Positions 9,641 through 18,705 of a stretch of DNA of 64,000 bases are shown here, one piece after another. The notes under the pieces were generated by a model that saw only the letters and a list, made by a program, of their open reading frames with translations, had not been told where the DNA came from and ran no database searches. The position numbers were made by a program, and so were the translations under genes. The DNA comes from Niallia circulans (GTDB taxonomy: Bacteria; Bacillota; Bacilli; Bacillales; Cytobacillaceae), in assembly GCF_003726095.1 (NCBI RefSeq), contig NZ_CP026031.1:2976001-3040000 (forward strand), in the 5' to 3' direction. Each line of letters opens with the position of its first letter. Within the stretch, counting starts at the first letter, position 1.

Positions 9641-11071
9641 GTGAATATTATTGAAAAGTTAATCGCAAGTGGAAATACAGTACTGTGGGGGTATGTTTTG
9701 ATAGCCGTCTTGCTCGGCCTCGGAATATATTTCACCATAGGATCGAAATTTGCACAAATCAGGCATGTAAAGGAAATGTTCCGCTTACTAAAGGTAAAAG
9801 AGAAGCCACCTGAACACACAGAGAAAAAACAAATTTCTTCTCTACAAGCATTTTTCGTAGGGGCAGGTACTCGAATTGGTACAGGCAATCTTGCAGGAGT
9901 AGCCATTGCCTTAGCAATTGGAGGACCTGGAGCAGTATTTTGGATGTGGATGGTAGCTATTCTTGGCAGCGCTAGCTCTTTTGTAGAGAATACGCTAGCG
10001 CAAATTTATAAGGCAAAAGACAACGGACGGTTCAAAGGTGGTCCTGCCTACTATATGAAAAAACAACTGAACAAAAAGTGGATGAGTGCACTTTTTGCTG
10101 TCATGATGATTCTTTCATATGGTACTACCTTCAATGCCGTACAGAGTAATACCATTGCAGTTGCATTAGAAAACTCATTTGGCATTAGTCCTGTCATTGC
10201 CGGAATTGCTTTAGTCATTCTCACAAGTTTAGTTGTATTTGGCGGTATTAAACGTATTGCTGATATTTCATCTCTTATCGTTCCCTTTATGGCCTTAGGC
10301 TATATTCTCCTTGCAGTCTTTGTAGTAATCACCAATATTACAGAGATTCCTCATGTTTTAGTATTAATTTTTAAAAGTGCATTCGGTATTGAACAGGTAG
10401 TGGGTGGCGGAATTGCTGCTGCTATTATGAATGGCGTGAAAAGAGGTCTATTCTCTAACGGAGCTGGAATTGGTGGAGATCCAATCGCTGCTGCAACAGC
10501 ATCTGTATCCCACCCAGCAAAACAAGGGTTTATCCAAGCCCTCGGAGTGTTTTTTGACACTTTACTCGTTTGTTCTGCAACAGCGTTTATTATTCTTACC
10601 TCAGATGCGTATGGGTCAGGTTTAACAGGCATTGAATTATCACAAGCAGCAATGGCAGAGCATTTTGGTGCTTGGGGTGGAGTATTTCTCGGCATTGCCA
10701 TATTTCTATTCGCCTTTACTTCCATCATCGGCTGCTACTACTACGGGGAAGCTAACCTGTCGTTTATTAGTAAAAGCAAGGGGTTCTTAATCTTCTATCG
10801 CGTAATAGCTCTAGGAATGGTGATGTTTGGTGCTGTAGCTAGTTTGCAAATTGTTTGGGATTTAGCTGACTTCACGATGGCAATCATGGCTCTTATTAAT
10901 CTAGTTGCCATAGCAATTCTTGGGCCAATTGCCTTTAAAGCACTTGATCATTATATGAAACAACGAAAACTAGGAAAAGAACCTGTATTCTTTCGAGATG
11001 ATATTAAGGGGCTTAGAGGAGTAGAAGCATGGCCTTTGCGAAAGAAAAAATCGATAAAACAAGTCATTTAA
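9641..11071 (+). CDS. Sodium:alanine (AGCS) amino-acid symporter
   Basis: A 476-residue integral membrane transporter of the alanine or glycine:cation symporter family, with about 11 hydrophobic segments. Family signatures are visible: GAGTRIGTGNLAGVAIALAIGG early in the protein (split by the first conserved loop), GGPAYYMKK and GIGGDPIAAAT with the following SHPAKQG. The family moves alanine, glycine or glutamine with Na+; substrate is not decided by the sequence. The gene starts with GTG, 6 nt after GGAGG. It is monocistronic with its own terminator. Confidence 0.92.
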   Translation: MNIIEKLIASGNTVLWGYVLIAVLLGLGIYFTIGSKFAQIRHVKEMFRLLKVKEKPPEHTEKKQISSLQAFFVGAGTRIGTGNLAGVAIALAIGGPGAVFWMWMVAILGSASSFVENTLAQIYKAKDNGRFKGGPAYYMKKQLNKKWMSALFAVMMILSYGTTFNAVQSNTIAVALENSFGISPVIAGIALVILTSLVVFGGIKRIADISSLIVPFMALGYILLAVFVVITNITEIPHVLVLIFKSAFGIEQVVGGGIAAAIMNGVKRGLFSNGAGIGGDPIAAATASVSHPAKQGFIQALGVFFDTLLVCSATAFIILTSDAYGSGLTGIELSQAAMAEHFGAWGGVFLGIAIFLFAFTSIIGCYYYGEANLSFISKSKGFLIFYRVIALGMVMFGAVASLQIVWDLADFTMAIMALINLVAIAILGPIAFKALDHYMKQRKLGKEPVFFRDDIKGLRGVEAWPLRKKKSIKQVI

Positions 11072-11088
11072 ATATTAAAGATAAATAG

Positions 11089-11119
11089 ACTAGGCTGTCA
11101 AAATTGGCAGCCTAGTTTT
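11089..11119 (+). terminator. Rho-independent terminator
   Basis: Stem of about 12 bp (11089-11100 with 11105-11116, one wobble) followed by TTTTG, after the AGCS symporter gene. Confidence 0.85.
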
Positions 11120-11242
11120 GATTCTCGGTTTTAAAGATTTATAGTTTGAATTCATTGCAAAAAGAAAGTTACTATCATAAGAATATATCTTTTCTCTTCC
11201 ACATATTTTGTATTAATAACCCATATGTAAGGAGAGTAAGAG

Positions 11243-11374
11243 ATGTCATCAAATAATAAATGGAAGGAAATACAGAAACTTTTGAATCAATGCCATTCTG
11301 ATTTAAAGGAGATCCAAAAAGATCTTATAAAATTAGAGAATGCCTTAAAAATAAGGAAGAAGGCTCTACATTAA
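11243..11374 (+). CDS. Small hypothetical protein, 43 residues, coiled-coil-like
   Basis: A short gene with a clear ribosome binding site (AAGGAGAG, about 6-8 nt upstream of the ATG). The 43-residue product is highly charged and predicted helical, with leucine/isoleucine heptad spacing (KLLNQCHSDLKEIQKDLIK), a single Cys and a basic end KIRKKALH. It has no signal peptide. I do not recognise the family. It stands alone between the symporter terminator and the GH38 gene terminator and must have its own promoter. The RBS and the coherent amphipathic composition support it as real. Confidence 0.6.
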   Translation: MSSNNKWKEIQKLLNQCHSDLKEIQKDLIKLENALKIRKKALH

Positions 11375-11411
11375 CACCATTTAGGTATCCTCACATGATA
11401 GATTAATAGAA

Positions 11412-11461
11412 AAGTAAAAAGCAGATCCTTAAGTGTCGAGACGAATAATTGGGGTCTGCTT
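11412..11461 (-). terminator. Rho-independent terminator of the GH38 gene
   Basis: Stem of about 10 bp (11419-11428 with 11452-11461) around a 22-nt loop. On the minus strand it is followed by CTTTTTACTTTTC. It lies 8 bp after the GH38 stop codon. Confidence 0.7.
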
Positions 11462-11468
11462 AAATCAT

Positions 11469-14400
11469 TTAGATTTCCACTAAAAACGTCTTAACTTCAT
11501 AAGGCTTTATGGCAAATGTTATTATTTCATTTTCTTGTTTCTCTCCATTTTTCCCTTCCAGAAGATTACATTCCTGCCATCCTTTTATAGGAGCATCTGA
11601 GGTTAATTCTACTGTTCCTCTTTTCCCCATAAATTCATGTAAACGAACAATGACTTTATCCTCATCCTCTGCCTTTTTCACTGCATCGATAAAGCAATGA
11701 TCAGACGCTATTTGGAATAAAGAAAAATCTTGTGATTGTAGCTTTCCTACCAAACTTTTTAATGGCTGATTTAAATCCCATGCCTCTTGGACTGTTCTCC
11801 CTTCTCTCCAATCACCTTGATGTGGCAGAAGAGAATAAATAAATGTATGTGCTCCTTGATCTTGTAAATAATCTGGGTAAGTACCAGCCTTAATAAGGGA
11901 CAGACGCATCACGGAATCTTTGATGTCATAGCCATATTTACAATCATTTAAAAGACTTATTCCATAACCTTGCTCCGATAAATCTGCCCATTGGTGTCCA
12001 ACCGTTTCAAACTTCGCATAATCCCAGCTTGTATTCCAATGAGTTGGTCGTTGTACATTTCCAAACTGAATATCATAGGTTGCTTGCGTTGAACGAATTT
12101 CAACAGGAAATGCCACTTTTAATAGCTGATGCTGTTCATGCCAATCAACAGATGTCTTAAAGTCTATTCTAGGATTTTCAGCATAGAGAATTACCTCTTG
12201 TTCTACCTTCGAATGGTGATATGTCCACACAAATTTTATTACTGCTCTTAAGGAGTTGTTTTCAATTATTTCTATCTTCTCTAATGTAGAAATCTCTTGA
12301 TGCTTTTCTTGATAAAAAATATCAATGTCCCAAGCTTCCCATCTTAATGGCTTATCTTCAAATACTTGCAGGACATTTCCTGCCTGATTTTCTTTTAACA
12401 CATTTCTTTGTGCCTTTTTATCAAATATACGAGTTAATTGTCCCTTTTCATTCCAAAGAATTTGATAAAAAGGTGTCTCTATCCCATTATTATTTATCAC
12501 AAAAGCAGACTGCTTATTCGCACCTTGATTTTCAGACGATTTAAATAAAAGATTAGCTAATCCATGTGATGGAACGTTTTCCACTAATATAAGCCACTTT
12601 CCATTTACTTTTTCAACTTGCAGCACTTTCCCATTTTCTGATGACCATTCTCCCTCTTCTAGTCCAAGTTTAACTGGCACCTCCACCAATCCGGAACGTA
12701 TCCATGAAGAGTCATTTATCACGGTAAACTGATCAGAGACATCTGAATCGATTATTCTCGTTAATACTTGCTTTTGTGCTTTATTAGCCAGTCCTTCTGC
12801 TTCTTCATATTCTAATAGACTATCTTCATATACTTCACGAATCGAAGAACCTGGAATGATATCATGGAACTGATTGCGTAATAAAATCGTCCAGCCTTTA
12901 TGCAGCTCTTCCTGCGGATAAATGGTCCAATCAGAAGCTAATACACCAACTAGGACACTAAGCAGTTCTGTCTCCCGGTATAATAATTCTTGTTTGCGAT
13001 TGCTTCTTTTATTATATGCTTGGCTGGTATAGGTTCCTCGATGAAATTCTAAATAGAGCTCTCCATCCCATGTATGAACATATTCATCTGTGGTCTTCAC
13101 TTTTTCATGAAGGGCATCAAAATAATCGCCTGCTTTAGTTGATTTAACAGCAGGCAGACCAGGAATTCGGTCAAACCGTCTTCTCATTTCCAGCATATCC
13201 CGATTTACTCCCCCTCCACCATCTCCATAGCCATAAGACATTAGTAAATCCTGCGTTATATTTTTATCCTTATAATTATCCCAAGCTCCCTGCACCACAT
13301 CTGCCTGCATTTCTCCATTATAATCATAAGCCCAGCCTCTGCTGTTCGGATATGGTGTGGTCACAAAGTGGGTCAAAATTTCTGTTCCATCAATGCCTCG
13401 CCATTGAAAGGTATCATGCGGCATTCGATTGTACTGATTCCAGCTAATCTTCGTCGTCATAAAAGTTTCTATTCCTGCTTGTTTAAGAATTTGCGGCAAT
13501 GCCCAGCTATAGCCAAAGACATCTGGCAGCCATAGATACTTACTCGTTACCCCAAATTCCTCTTTCAAAAATCTCGTTCCATGCAGTAATTGACGAACAA
13601 AGGATTCCCCAGAAGGCAAATTACAATCAGGCTCCAGCCACATCCCGCCTTCTGGTTCCCATCTTCCTTCCGCTACTCTATCTTTCAGCTGGGCATAAAT
13701 TTCCGGATAATCCTCTTTTAAATAGGCGTATAGCTGAGGCTGGGACTGCATAAATAAGTATTCTGGATATTTCTCCATTAAACGCAATACGGTGGAAAAG
13801 GAACGTGCCGCTTTTTCTCGAGTATGCTTCAAGCGCCATAACCAAGCAACATCAATATGGGTGTGGCCAATTGCATGAATCGTTACAGCTGCATGCTTGT
13901 CCATCTTTTCTAATGTTGCATTTAAATAGTTATTTGCCTTGTTAATAGATTCATAAAATAAATCCGATTCTGGTTCTGTCCAGTCTATTTCATAAAATGC
14001 TCGATTTAATGCTGTTAGGATCGTCTGATACTCTGGTCTGTTTTCATCTAAAATATGTATGGTTTGGATCATTGCTTTGGCTGTATAGTATAAATCATCT
14101 GTCGCTTCGTCTAGCCAGGCAATCTCTGCCTTCTTTATCTTATGCTCCTGAATAAACGGTTTACCGCCACCTTCTAAGCCAGACCACAAACGAAAAATCA
14201 AGCTGACATTTGTGCCGCAATGTTCCTCTTTGAGAAAAACTTCCCGATGATTCGCATCTACTCCTTGATAGATTTTCTTATTTACATACAAAAGCGACTC
14301 AAAACCTGAATTCGTTCCACCATCTGTTATGCCAAAATCAAAATACCCCAATACTTGTTTCCCTTTCCAGCTCACAGGGATTGCTACTTCTGTCTTTAAC

Positions 14401-14597
14401 CAGGCATAATGATCCCTTCCTGCCCAATGATCTCCGACATGGATGGTAGCCCATTCCCCATTTTCTGGTGGTCTTGCCCCAATCTCTCCTTCTTCATCTA
14501 ATTGCATCGAAAAGGAGTCTAAGGAAATTGATTCTCGATAGCGATATTTTTCCAGTTCCTTGATTCGTGCATCCAACTTCTTTTCTGTCCAGAACAT
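11469..14597 (-). CDS. Alpha-mannosidase, GH38 (long form)
   Basis: Cytoplasmic glycoside hydrolase of 1042 residues with no signal peptide. The GH38 catalytic domain shows zinc ligands in HTHIDVAWLW (His247, Asp249) and the nucleophile Asp359 in WLPDVFGYSWALPQ. Later come the three-helix middle domain (LLRNQFHDIIPGSSI) and C-terminal beta domains. The size and N-terminus MFWTEKKL match the bacterial and vacuolar-type broad alpha-mannosidases, distinct from the 890-residue GH38 further right. The start at 14597 follows GGAGGGG; a 10-codon upstream extension overlaps that site. It is alone here, 30 kb from the main mannan locus, and lacks the 18-bp operator of that locus. Confidence 0.92.
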   Translation of the reverse strand: MFWTEKKLDARIKELEKYRYRESISLDSFSMQLDEEGEIGARPPENGEWATIHVGDHWAGRDHYAWLKTEVAIPVSWKGKQVLGYFDFGITDGGTNSGFESLLYVNKKIYQGVDANHREVFLKEEHCGTNVSLIFRLWSGLEGGGKPFIQEHKIKKAEIAWLDEATDDLYYTAKAMIQTIHILDENRPEYQTILTALNRAFYEIDWTEPESDLFYESINKANNYLNATLEKMDKHAAVTIHAIGHTHIDVAWLWRLKHTREKAARSFSTVLRLMEKYPEYLFMQSQPQLYAYLKEDYPEIYAQLKDRVAEGRWEPEGGMWLEPDCNLPSGESFVRQLLHGTRFLKEEFGVTSKYLWLPDVFGYSWALPQILKQAGIETFMTTKISWNQYNRMPHDTFQWRGIDGTEILTHFVTTPYPNSRGWAYDYNGEMQADVVQGAWDNYKDKNITQDLLMSYGYGDGGGGVNRDMLEMRRRFDRIPGLPAVKSTKAGDYFDALHEKVKTTDEYVHTWDGELYLEFHRGTYTSQAYNKRSNRKQELLYRETELLSVLVGVLASDWTIYPQEELHKGWTILLRNQFHDIIPGSSIREVYEDSLLEYEEAEGLANKAQKQVLTRIIDSDVSDQFTVINDSSWIRSGLVEVPVKLGLEEGEWSSENGKVLQVEKVNGKWLILVENVPSHGLANLLFKSSENQGANKQSAFVINNNGIETPFYQILWNEKGQLTRIFDKKAQRNVLKENQAGNVLQVFEDKPLRWEAWDIDIFYQEKHQEISTLEKIEIIENNSLRAVIKFVWTYHHSKVEQEVILYAENPRIDFKTSVDWHEQHQLLKVAFPVEIRSTQATYDIQFGNVQRPTHWNTSWDYAKFETVGHQWADLSEQGYGISLLNDCKYGYDIKDSVMRLSLIKAGTYPDYLQDQGAHTFIYSLLPHQGDWREGRTVQEAWDLNQPLKSLVGKLQSQDFSLFQIASDHCFIDAVKKAEDEDKVIVRLHEFMGKRGTVELTSDAPIKGWQECNLLEGKNGEKQENEIITFAIKPYEVKTFLVEI

Positions 14598-14770
14598 AAA
14601 GCCCCTCCATATTAAGATAATTTTCAAAATTTTGATTATCTTTATTATCTAACAATAGGCGCTTTAGTCAATGCCAAAAAATAGTTTGGGGCGGAGATGG
14701 GGTTATCAAGCTGTTTGAATTCGTCACACTCCCTGTCCTAAATCATTTACATGCGTGTTTATTCTTTATA

Positions 14771-14814
14771 CAACAAACAAAACCCTATTTAGAAAAGAAG
14801 GGTTTTGTTTGTTG
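14771..14814. terminator. Strong rho-independent terminator after ugd
   Basis: A 16-bp perfect stem (14771-14786 with 14799-14814) with A and T tracts on both sides, 26 bp after the UDP-glucose dehydrogenase stop. Confidence 0.9.
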
Positions 14815-14840
14815 TTCTATTTCTCTTATTCCTCACACCG

Positions 14841-16184
14841 TTATCTTCCTGCTGCTCTTCTAATTGGTTCAAGCTCTATCATTCTAACCTCTGGTCGGCC
14901 AATGGAGAAATAATTAATGCCTGCCTTACTTGCTTCCTCTAGTGAAAAGCAATTTCTACCATCAAATAAAAATGGTACGTTCATTTTTTCTTTAAAAATT
15001 GTTAAATCGATTGCTTTAATTTCAGCCCATTCTGTATAAATAAAGCAAATATCTGCTCCTTCTAGTGCTTTCTCTGGTGTTTGTTCATAGACTACCTCTG
15101 TAGGAAAGAGCTTTTTAAAGTTTTCTCCTCCTACTGGATCATAAACATGTACTTTTGCTCCTTCGTTTAATAATAAGCGGACATTGGGAATAGAAGGAGC
15201 TTCGCGCAAATCATCTGTGCCAGGCTTAAAGGTAAGTCCTAATACTGCTACTTTCAGTCCATTGAAAGAGGAAAATTCATTCCGCGCCTTCGAAATCAGC
15301 TTAAATTTTTGCTTCTCATTGACCTCAATCGCAGCCTTTACTGTTCGTAAAACATAGCCTTCTTCTTCTGCAAGCCAATGCAGGGCTTTCGTATCTTTTG
15401 GAAAACAAGAACCACCATACCCAATGCCTGGATTTAAAAATTTTTTCCCAATTCGCTCATCGTAACTCATTCCGCTTGTTACATCCTCAATATTCGCACC
15501 AACTGATTCACATAAGTTAGCAATGTCATTGATAAAAGAGATCTTTAAAGCTAGAAAATCATTCGATGCATATTTTACCATTTCTGCACTGCGACGATTC
15601 ATCGTTAAAATTGGCTGCTGAAAAGGTTCATAAATAGAAGTTAAAATCTTCTTAGCCTTTTCGCTTTCTACCCCAATGACAATTCGTGAAGCATGCAGTG
15701 TATCTTTAATGGCACTTCCTTGGGCAAGAAATTCTGGATTAGAGGCAACCTCTATCGAAACTTTATGTTTTAAGTGATTTTTTATGTATGTTTCAACACG
15801 GTCATTCGTCCCGATGGGAACGGTAGATTTAATGACAATTAAACAATCACGCCTTACACTTATGGCAATTTGCTTTGCTACTTGAAAAACATAGTTTAAG
15901 TTAGCAGACCCATCTTCATTTTCGGGCGTCCCAACCCCTATGAAAATAACATCTGATTGCGCATAGGCTTTGTTATAGTCAGTTGTAAAAGTTAATTTTC
16001 CGGCCTGTAAATTTTTTTCTATAAGTGTATCTAGCTCGGGTTCATAAATAGGCGAAATTCCTAGATTCAGAAGAACAATTTTCTCTTGCTCTTGATCTAC
16101 ACAAGTTACCTTATGACCAACCTCTGCTAAACAAACTCCTGTCACTAAACCAACATATCCTGTACCTGCCACTGTGATATTCAT
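14841..16184 (-). CDS. UDP-glucose 6-dehydrogenase
   Basis: A 447-residue enzyme that oxidises UDP-glucose to UDP-glucuronate with two NAD+. It shows the N-terminal Rossmann motif GTGYVG (7-12), the VGTPENEDGSANL loop and the catalytic Cys260 in GYGGSCFPKDT. The C-terminal UDP-binding domain contains LGLTFKPGTDDLREAPS. Length matches TuaD/YtcA/YwqF of B. subtilis. The product feeds teichuronic acid or exopolysaccharide synthesis, but no such gene cluster is adjacent, so the pathway is undetermined. AAGGAG precedes the ATG. It is a single gene with a strong terminator. Confidence 0.95.
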   Translation of the reverse strand: MNITVAGTGYVGLVTGVCLAEVGHKVTCVDQEQEKIVLLNLGISPIYEPELDTLIEKNLQAGKLTFTTDYNKAYAQSDVIFIGVGTPENEDGSANLNYVFQVAKQIAISVRRDCLIVIKSTVPIGTNDRVETYIKNHLKHKVSIEVASNPEFLAQGSAIKDTLHASRIVIGVESEKAKKILTSIYEPFQQPILTMNRRSAEMVKYASNDFLALKISFINDIANLCESVGANIEDVTSGMSYDERIGKKFLNPGIGYGGSCFPKDTKALHWLAEEEGYVLRTVKAAIEVNEKQKFKLISKARNEFSSFNGLKVAVLGLTFKPGTDDLREAPSIPNVRLLLNEGAKVHVYDPVGGENFKKLFPTEVVYEQTPEKALEGADICFIYTEWAEIKAIDLTIFKEKMNVPFLFDGRNCFSLEEASKAGINYFSIGRPEVRMIELEPIRRAAGR

Positions 16185-16386
16185 TTTGACAAAACTCCTT
16201 ATGTAAAAGATTACAAATTCGGAAGATTTAAATAGTAATATAGTTAGTATAATGGTTGATTATTTCTTCTCTATTTAATCTTTTTATATTTTTAGTAAAG
16301 GAACGTAAATTTTCCATCTAATTTATAAGGGGAAAATAGGAAATTTATGCTAAACTATAGCTAAAATAGCAATGGAGGAAGGATCA

Positions 16387-16698
16387 GTGGTCATTATCTT
16401 ACTATTTATATCTTTGTTGTTTTCTGCCGTCCTCTCTATTTTTACACTCACAAAAACACAGAAGAAATGGGTGGCACTATTCGTTGCATTCTGTGGGAAT
16501 AGCGTTGTGTTAGCAGGTTTAACATGGTTTATATATATTTCTAATGAAGAATTAAGATTATTTGGTTTTGGTCATTCGCCTTTATCCTTGCTGCCACTTT
16601 TCATTCCTGTTATTACATGGATTAACTACTTCATTCTTGAGCTAATTAAAAAGTTTTCCAAGTGGTCTGACTCCTCTTGGATGGATTCAAATAAATAG
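16387..16698 (+). CDS. Small membrane protein of unknown function
   Basis: A 103-residue protein with three hydrophobic segments (about residues 2-20, 27-48 and 60-85) and a short charged C-terminus. I do not recognise the family. The GTG at 16387 was chosen because GGAGG lies 8 nt upstream; the in-frame ATG at 16372 overlaps that ribosome binding site. It stands between the ugd promoter region and a strong bidirectional terminator, so it is monocistronic. Confidence 0.65.
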   Translation: MVIILLFISLLFSAVLSIFTLTKTQKKWVALFVAFCGNSVVLAGLTWFIYISNEELRLFGFGHSPLSLLPLFIPVITWINYFILELIKKFSKWSDSSWMDSNK

Positions 16699-16735
16699 CT
16701 GACTTTTATTAAAATTGTAATCGAAGTATTTTAAG

Positions 16736-16778
16736 AAGAAAGAAAGCCAGCTTTTTAAAAGCTGGCTTTCCTTCTTCT
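16736..16778. terminator. Bidirectional rho-independent terminator
   Basis: Stem AAAGCCAGCTTTT (16743-16755) with AAAAGCTGGCTTT (16757-16769), extended by GAAGAA/TTCTTC flanks. It ends the small membrane protein gene and faces the convergent HAD gene. Confidence 0.88.
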
Positions 16779-16913
16779 TCTGTTTTATCACTTTGCTTTT
16801 TATTCCGTTTGTTTCCTTTACTATTATCCTCACTAATACTAGACTAATGTCCCTTAAGGAAGTTTTGATTTTTACTTACAATAACAAAGAATACGTTTAG
16901 TGAACCATATCTG

Positions 16914-17765
16914 TTATTTGAATCGAGATGTTAAGAAATGACAAACGCCATCTTCATCACAGCTTAACTCTGTTACTTCTGCTGCTAATTCTTTAATATG
17001 GTCTGGAGCATTTTGCATAGCAACCGGCATGGAAACAAATTGAAGCATTTGTATATCGTTATCACTATCTCCAATTCCCATAGTCTCCTCTACGGAAAGA
17101 TTAAATCTTTCTAACATCTCTTTAATCCCAGTTGCTTTATTTACGTTGGCAACCATTACTTCCACATTATGGGCGGACGAAGTAGATGCTGTAAAATCGA
17201 TTTCTTTTCTTAAATCTTCTAACACCTGTTTCCATTGATTAATATGTTCTTTTGTTCGAGCAAAAAAATAGAACTTGGAAAACTCTTTTCCTTCAACCGT
17301 GTTCTTCCAAGCAATCTTTCTACTGATTGCTTCTTTTCGAGAAAGCCACTCATTAATACCTACGCTTTCTGGTTTCGGGTCTCTAATCTCTTGTATAACA
17401 TACTCTTTATCCTGACTTAATGTCATTCGAGAGTCCCCATATGGAAATAACTCATAATATACTTTATTCTCTCTTGCCTTTTTAATAATGGTATCCACTA
17501 ATTCTAAAGGTAGAGTATGCTGAAAAATAGGTTCCTTTCCTATGTAACCAGCCATGCCGTTAGAAGAAACATATCCATCCACTTCAAATCCTTCTGGCAC
17601 GACGGATTCAATTTCATCAAAAGATCTCCCTGTAGCTATGAATACGAATAGACCATCCTTGCGTAGATCATCAATAATCTCTTTTGTCTTCACGCTTACC
17701 TGATTCTGATGATTTAAAATAGTACCATCCATATCTAGAAAAATAGCCTTTGGCTTTTGTAACAA
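16914..17765 (-). CDS. HAD superfamily phosphatase, Cof type
   Basis: Cytoplasmic phosphatase of about 283 residues in the Cof/YbiV group of HAD hydrolases. The nucleophile motif DMDGTIL is at residues 11-17, motif II is in FIATGRS and motifs III/IV are in GIGDSDNDIQML with the K-containing NVNKATGI before it. The large C2 cap lies in between. Family members act on sugar phosphates, flavin precursors or PLP; the substrate is unknown here. The TTG at 17765 is preceded by AAAGGGGG at about 7 nt and gives the usual short N-terminus. An in-frame extension back to a TTG at 17798 has no better site. Confidence 0.85.
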   Translation of the reverse strand: MLQKPKAIFLDMDGTILNHQNQVSVKTKEIIDDLRKDGLFVFIATGRSFDEIESVVPEGFEVDGYVSSNGMAGYIGKEPIFQHTLPLELVDTIIKKARENKVYYELFPYGDSRMTLSQDKEYVIQEIRDPKPESVGINEWLSRKEAISRKIAWKNTVEGKEFSKFYFFARTKEHINQWKQVLEDLRKEIDFTASTSSAHNVEVMVANVNKATGIKEMLERFNLSVEETMGIGDSDNDIQMLQFVSMPVAMQNAPDHIKELAAEVTELSCDEDGVCHFLTSRFK

Positions 17766-17901
17766 AATAATTCCCCCTTTAACATTCTTCATTGGCAAGT
17801 ATACACCTCGTTGCGTTTTCCCTCAAATGCATTGTTTACAATTAGTTTGTTGAGGAGGGGTTAGCTGTTAACTCTCTTTTGGTAGCTCTTCGGTGATATT
17901 T

Positions 17902-18581
17902 GGTTTTCATCTTGCTTATGAACGCCACTTTTTTCACTTCTCCCTTCCGTTTTGGCTTTCATCTTGCTTATGAACGCCACTTTTTTCACTTCTCCCTTCC
18001 GTTTTGGCTTTCATCTTGTTTATGAACGCCACTTTGTTCACTTCTCCTTTCCATTTTGGCTTTCATCTTGTTTATGAACGCCACTTTGTTCACTTCTCCC
18101 TTCCGTTTTGGCTTTCATCTTGTTTATGAACGCCACTTTTTTTCGCTTCTCCTTTCCGTTTTGGCTTTCATCTTGTTTATGAACACCACTTTGTTCACTT
18201 CTCCTTTCCATTTTGGCTTTCATCTTGTTTATGAACGCCACTTTTTTTCGCTTCTCCTTTCCATTTTGGCTTTCATCTTGTTTATGAACGCCACTTTTTT
18301 TCGCTTCTCCCTTCCGTTTTGGCTTTCATCTTGTTTATGAACGCCACTTTGTTCACTTCTCCTTTCCATTTTGGCTTTCATCTTGTTTATGAACGCCACT
18401 TTTTTCGCTTCTCCCTTCCATTTTAGCTTTCATCTTGCTTATGAACGCCACTTTGTTCACTTCTCCTTTCCGTTTTGGCTTTCATCTTGTTTATGAACGC
18501 CACTTTTTTTCACTTCTCCCTTCCGTTTTGGCTTTCATCTTGTTTATGAACGCCACTTTTTTCACTTCTCCTTTCCGTTTC
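17902..18581. repeat. Minisatellite: 13 tandem units of 52-53 bp
   Basis: Thirteen direct repeats begin at about 17902, 17954, 18006, 18058, 18110, 18163, 18215, 18268, 18321, 18373, 18425, 18477 and 18530. Each unit contains GGCTTTCATCTTGTTTATGA, then ACGCCACTTT, a variable T run (or TTGTTCAC) and CTTCTCCTTTCC. Length differs by one base in the T run, so units are not multiples of three and any reading frame drifts. There are no unique spacers, hence no CRISPR. On the minus strand each unit has a GGGAGAAG followed by GTG, which looks like a translation start. The array lies between the HAD gene and a membrane protein gene. Confidence 0.95.
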
Positions 18582-18666
18582 ATTTTTAATCATAGTTTTT
18601 CATAGCGCATTTCTTACTACTCTCTTGATTTTCCACCTTCCTATCTTCTTCTGGACACGCAAAAAA

Positions 18667-18698
18667 ACTAGCATGTGCCTTATAAATACATGCTAGTA
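18667..18698 (-). terminator. Rho-independent terminator
   Basis: Ten-base-pair perfect stem (18668-18677 with 18688-18697) followed on the minus strand by TTTTTTTG, after the CBO0543-like gene. Confidence 0.9.
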
Positions 18699-18705
18699 AT
18701 AAACA

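Noticed and set aside
18038..18340. Open frames on both strands inside the minisatellite (67 and 94 codons) that look like repeat proteins
   Set aside because: The repeat unit is 52 or 53 bp, so frames are not kept from unit to unit. No extended frame crosses the array, and both strands show equal openness, as expected from the simple composition.
17902..18581. CRISPR array
   Set aside because: The repeated units are contiguous and nearly identical with no unique spacers, and no cas gene is present.
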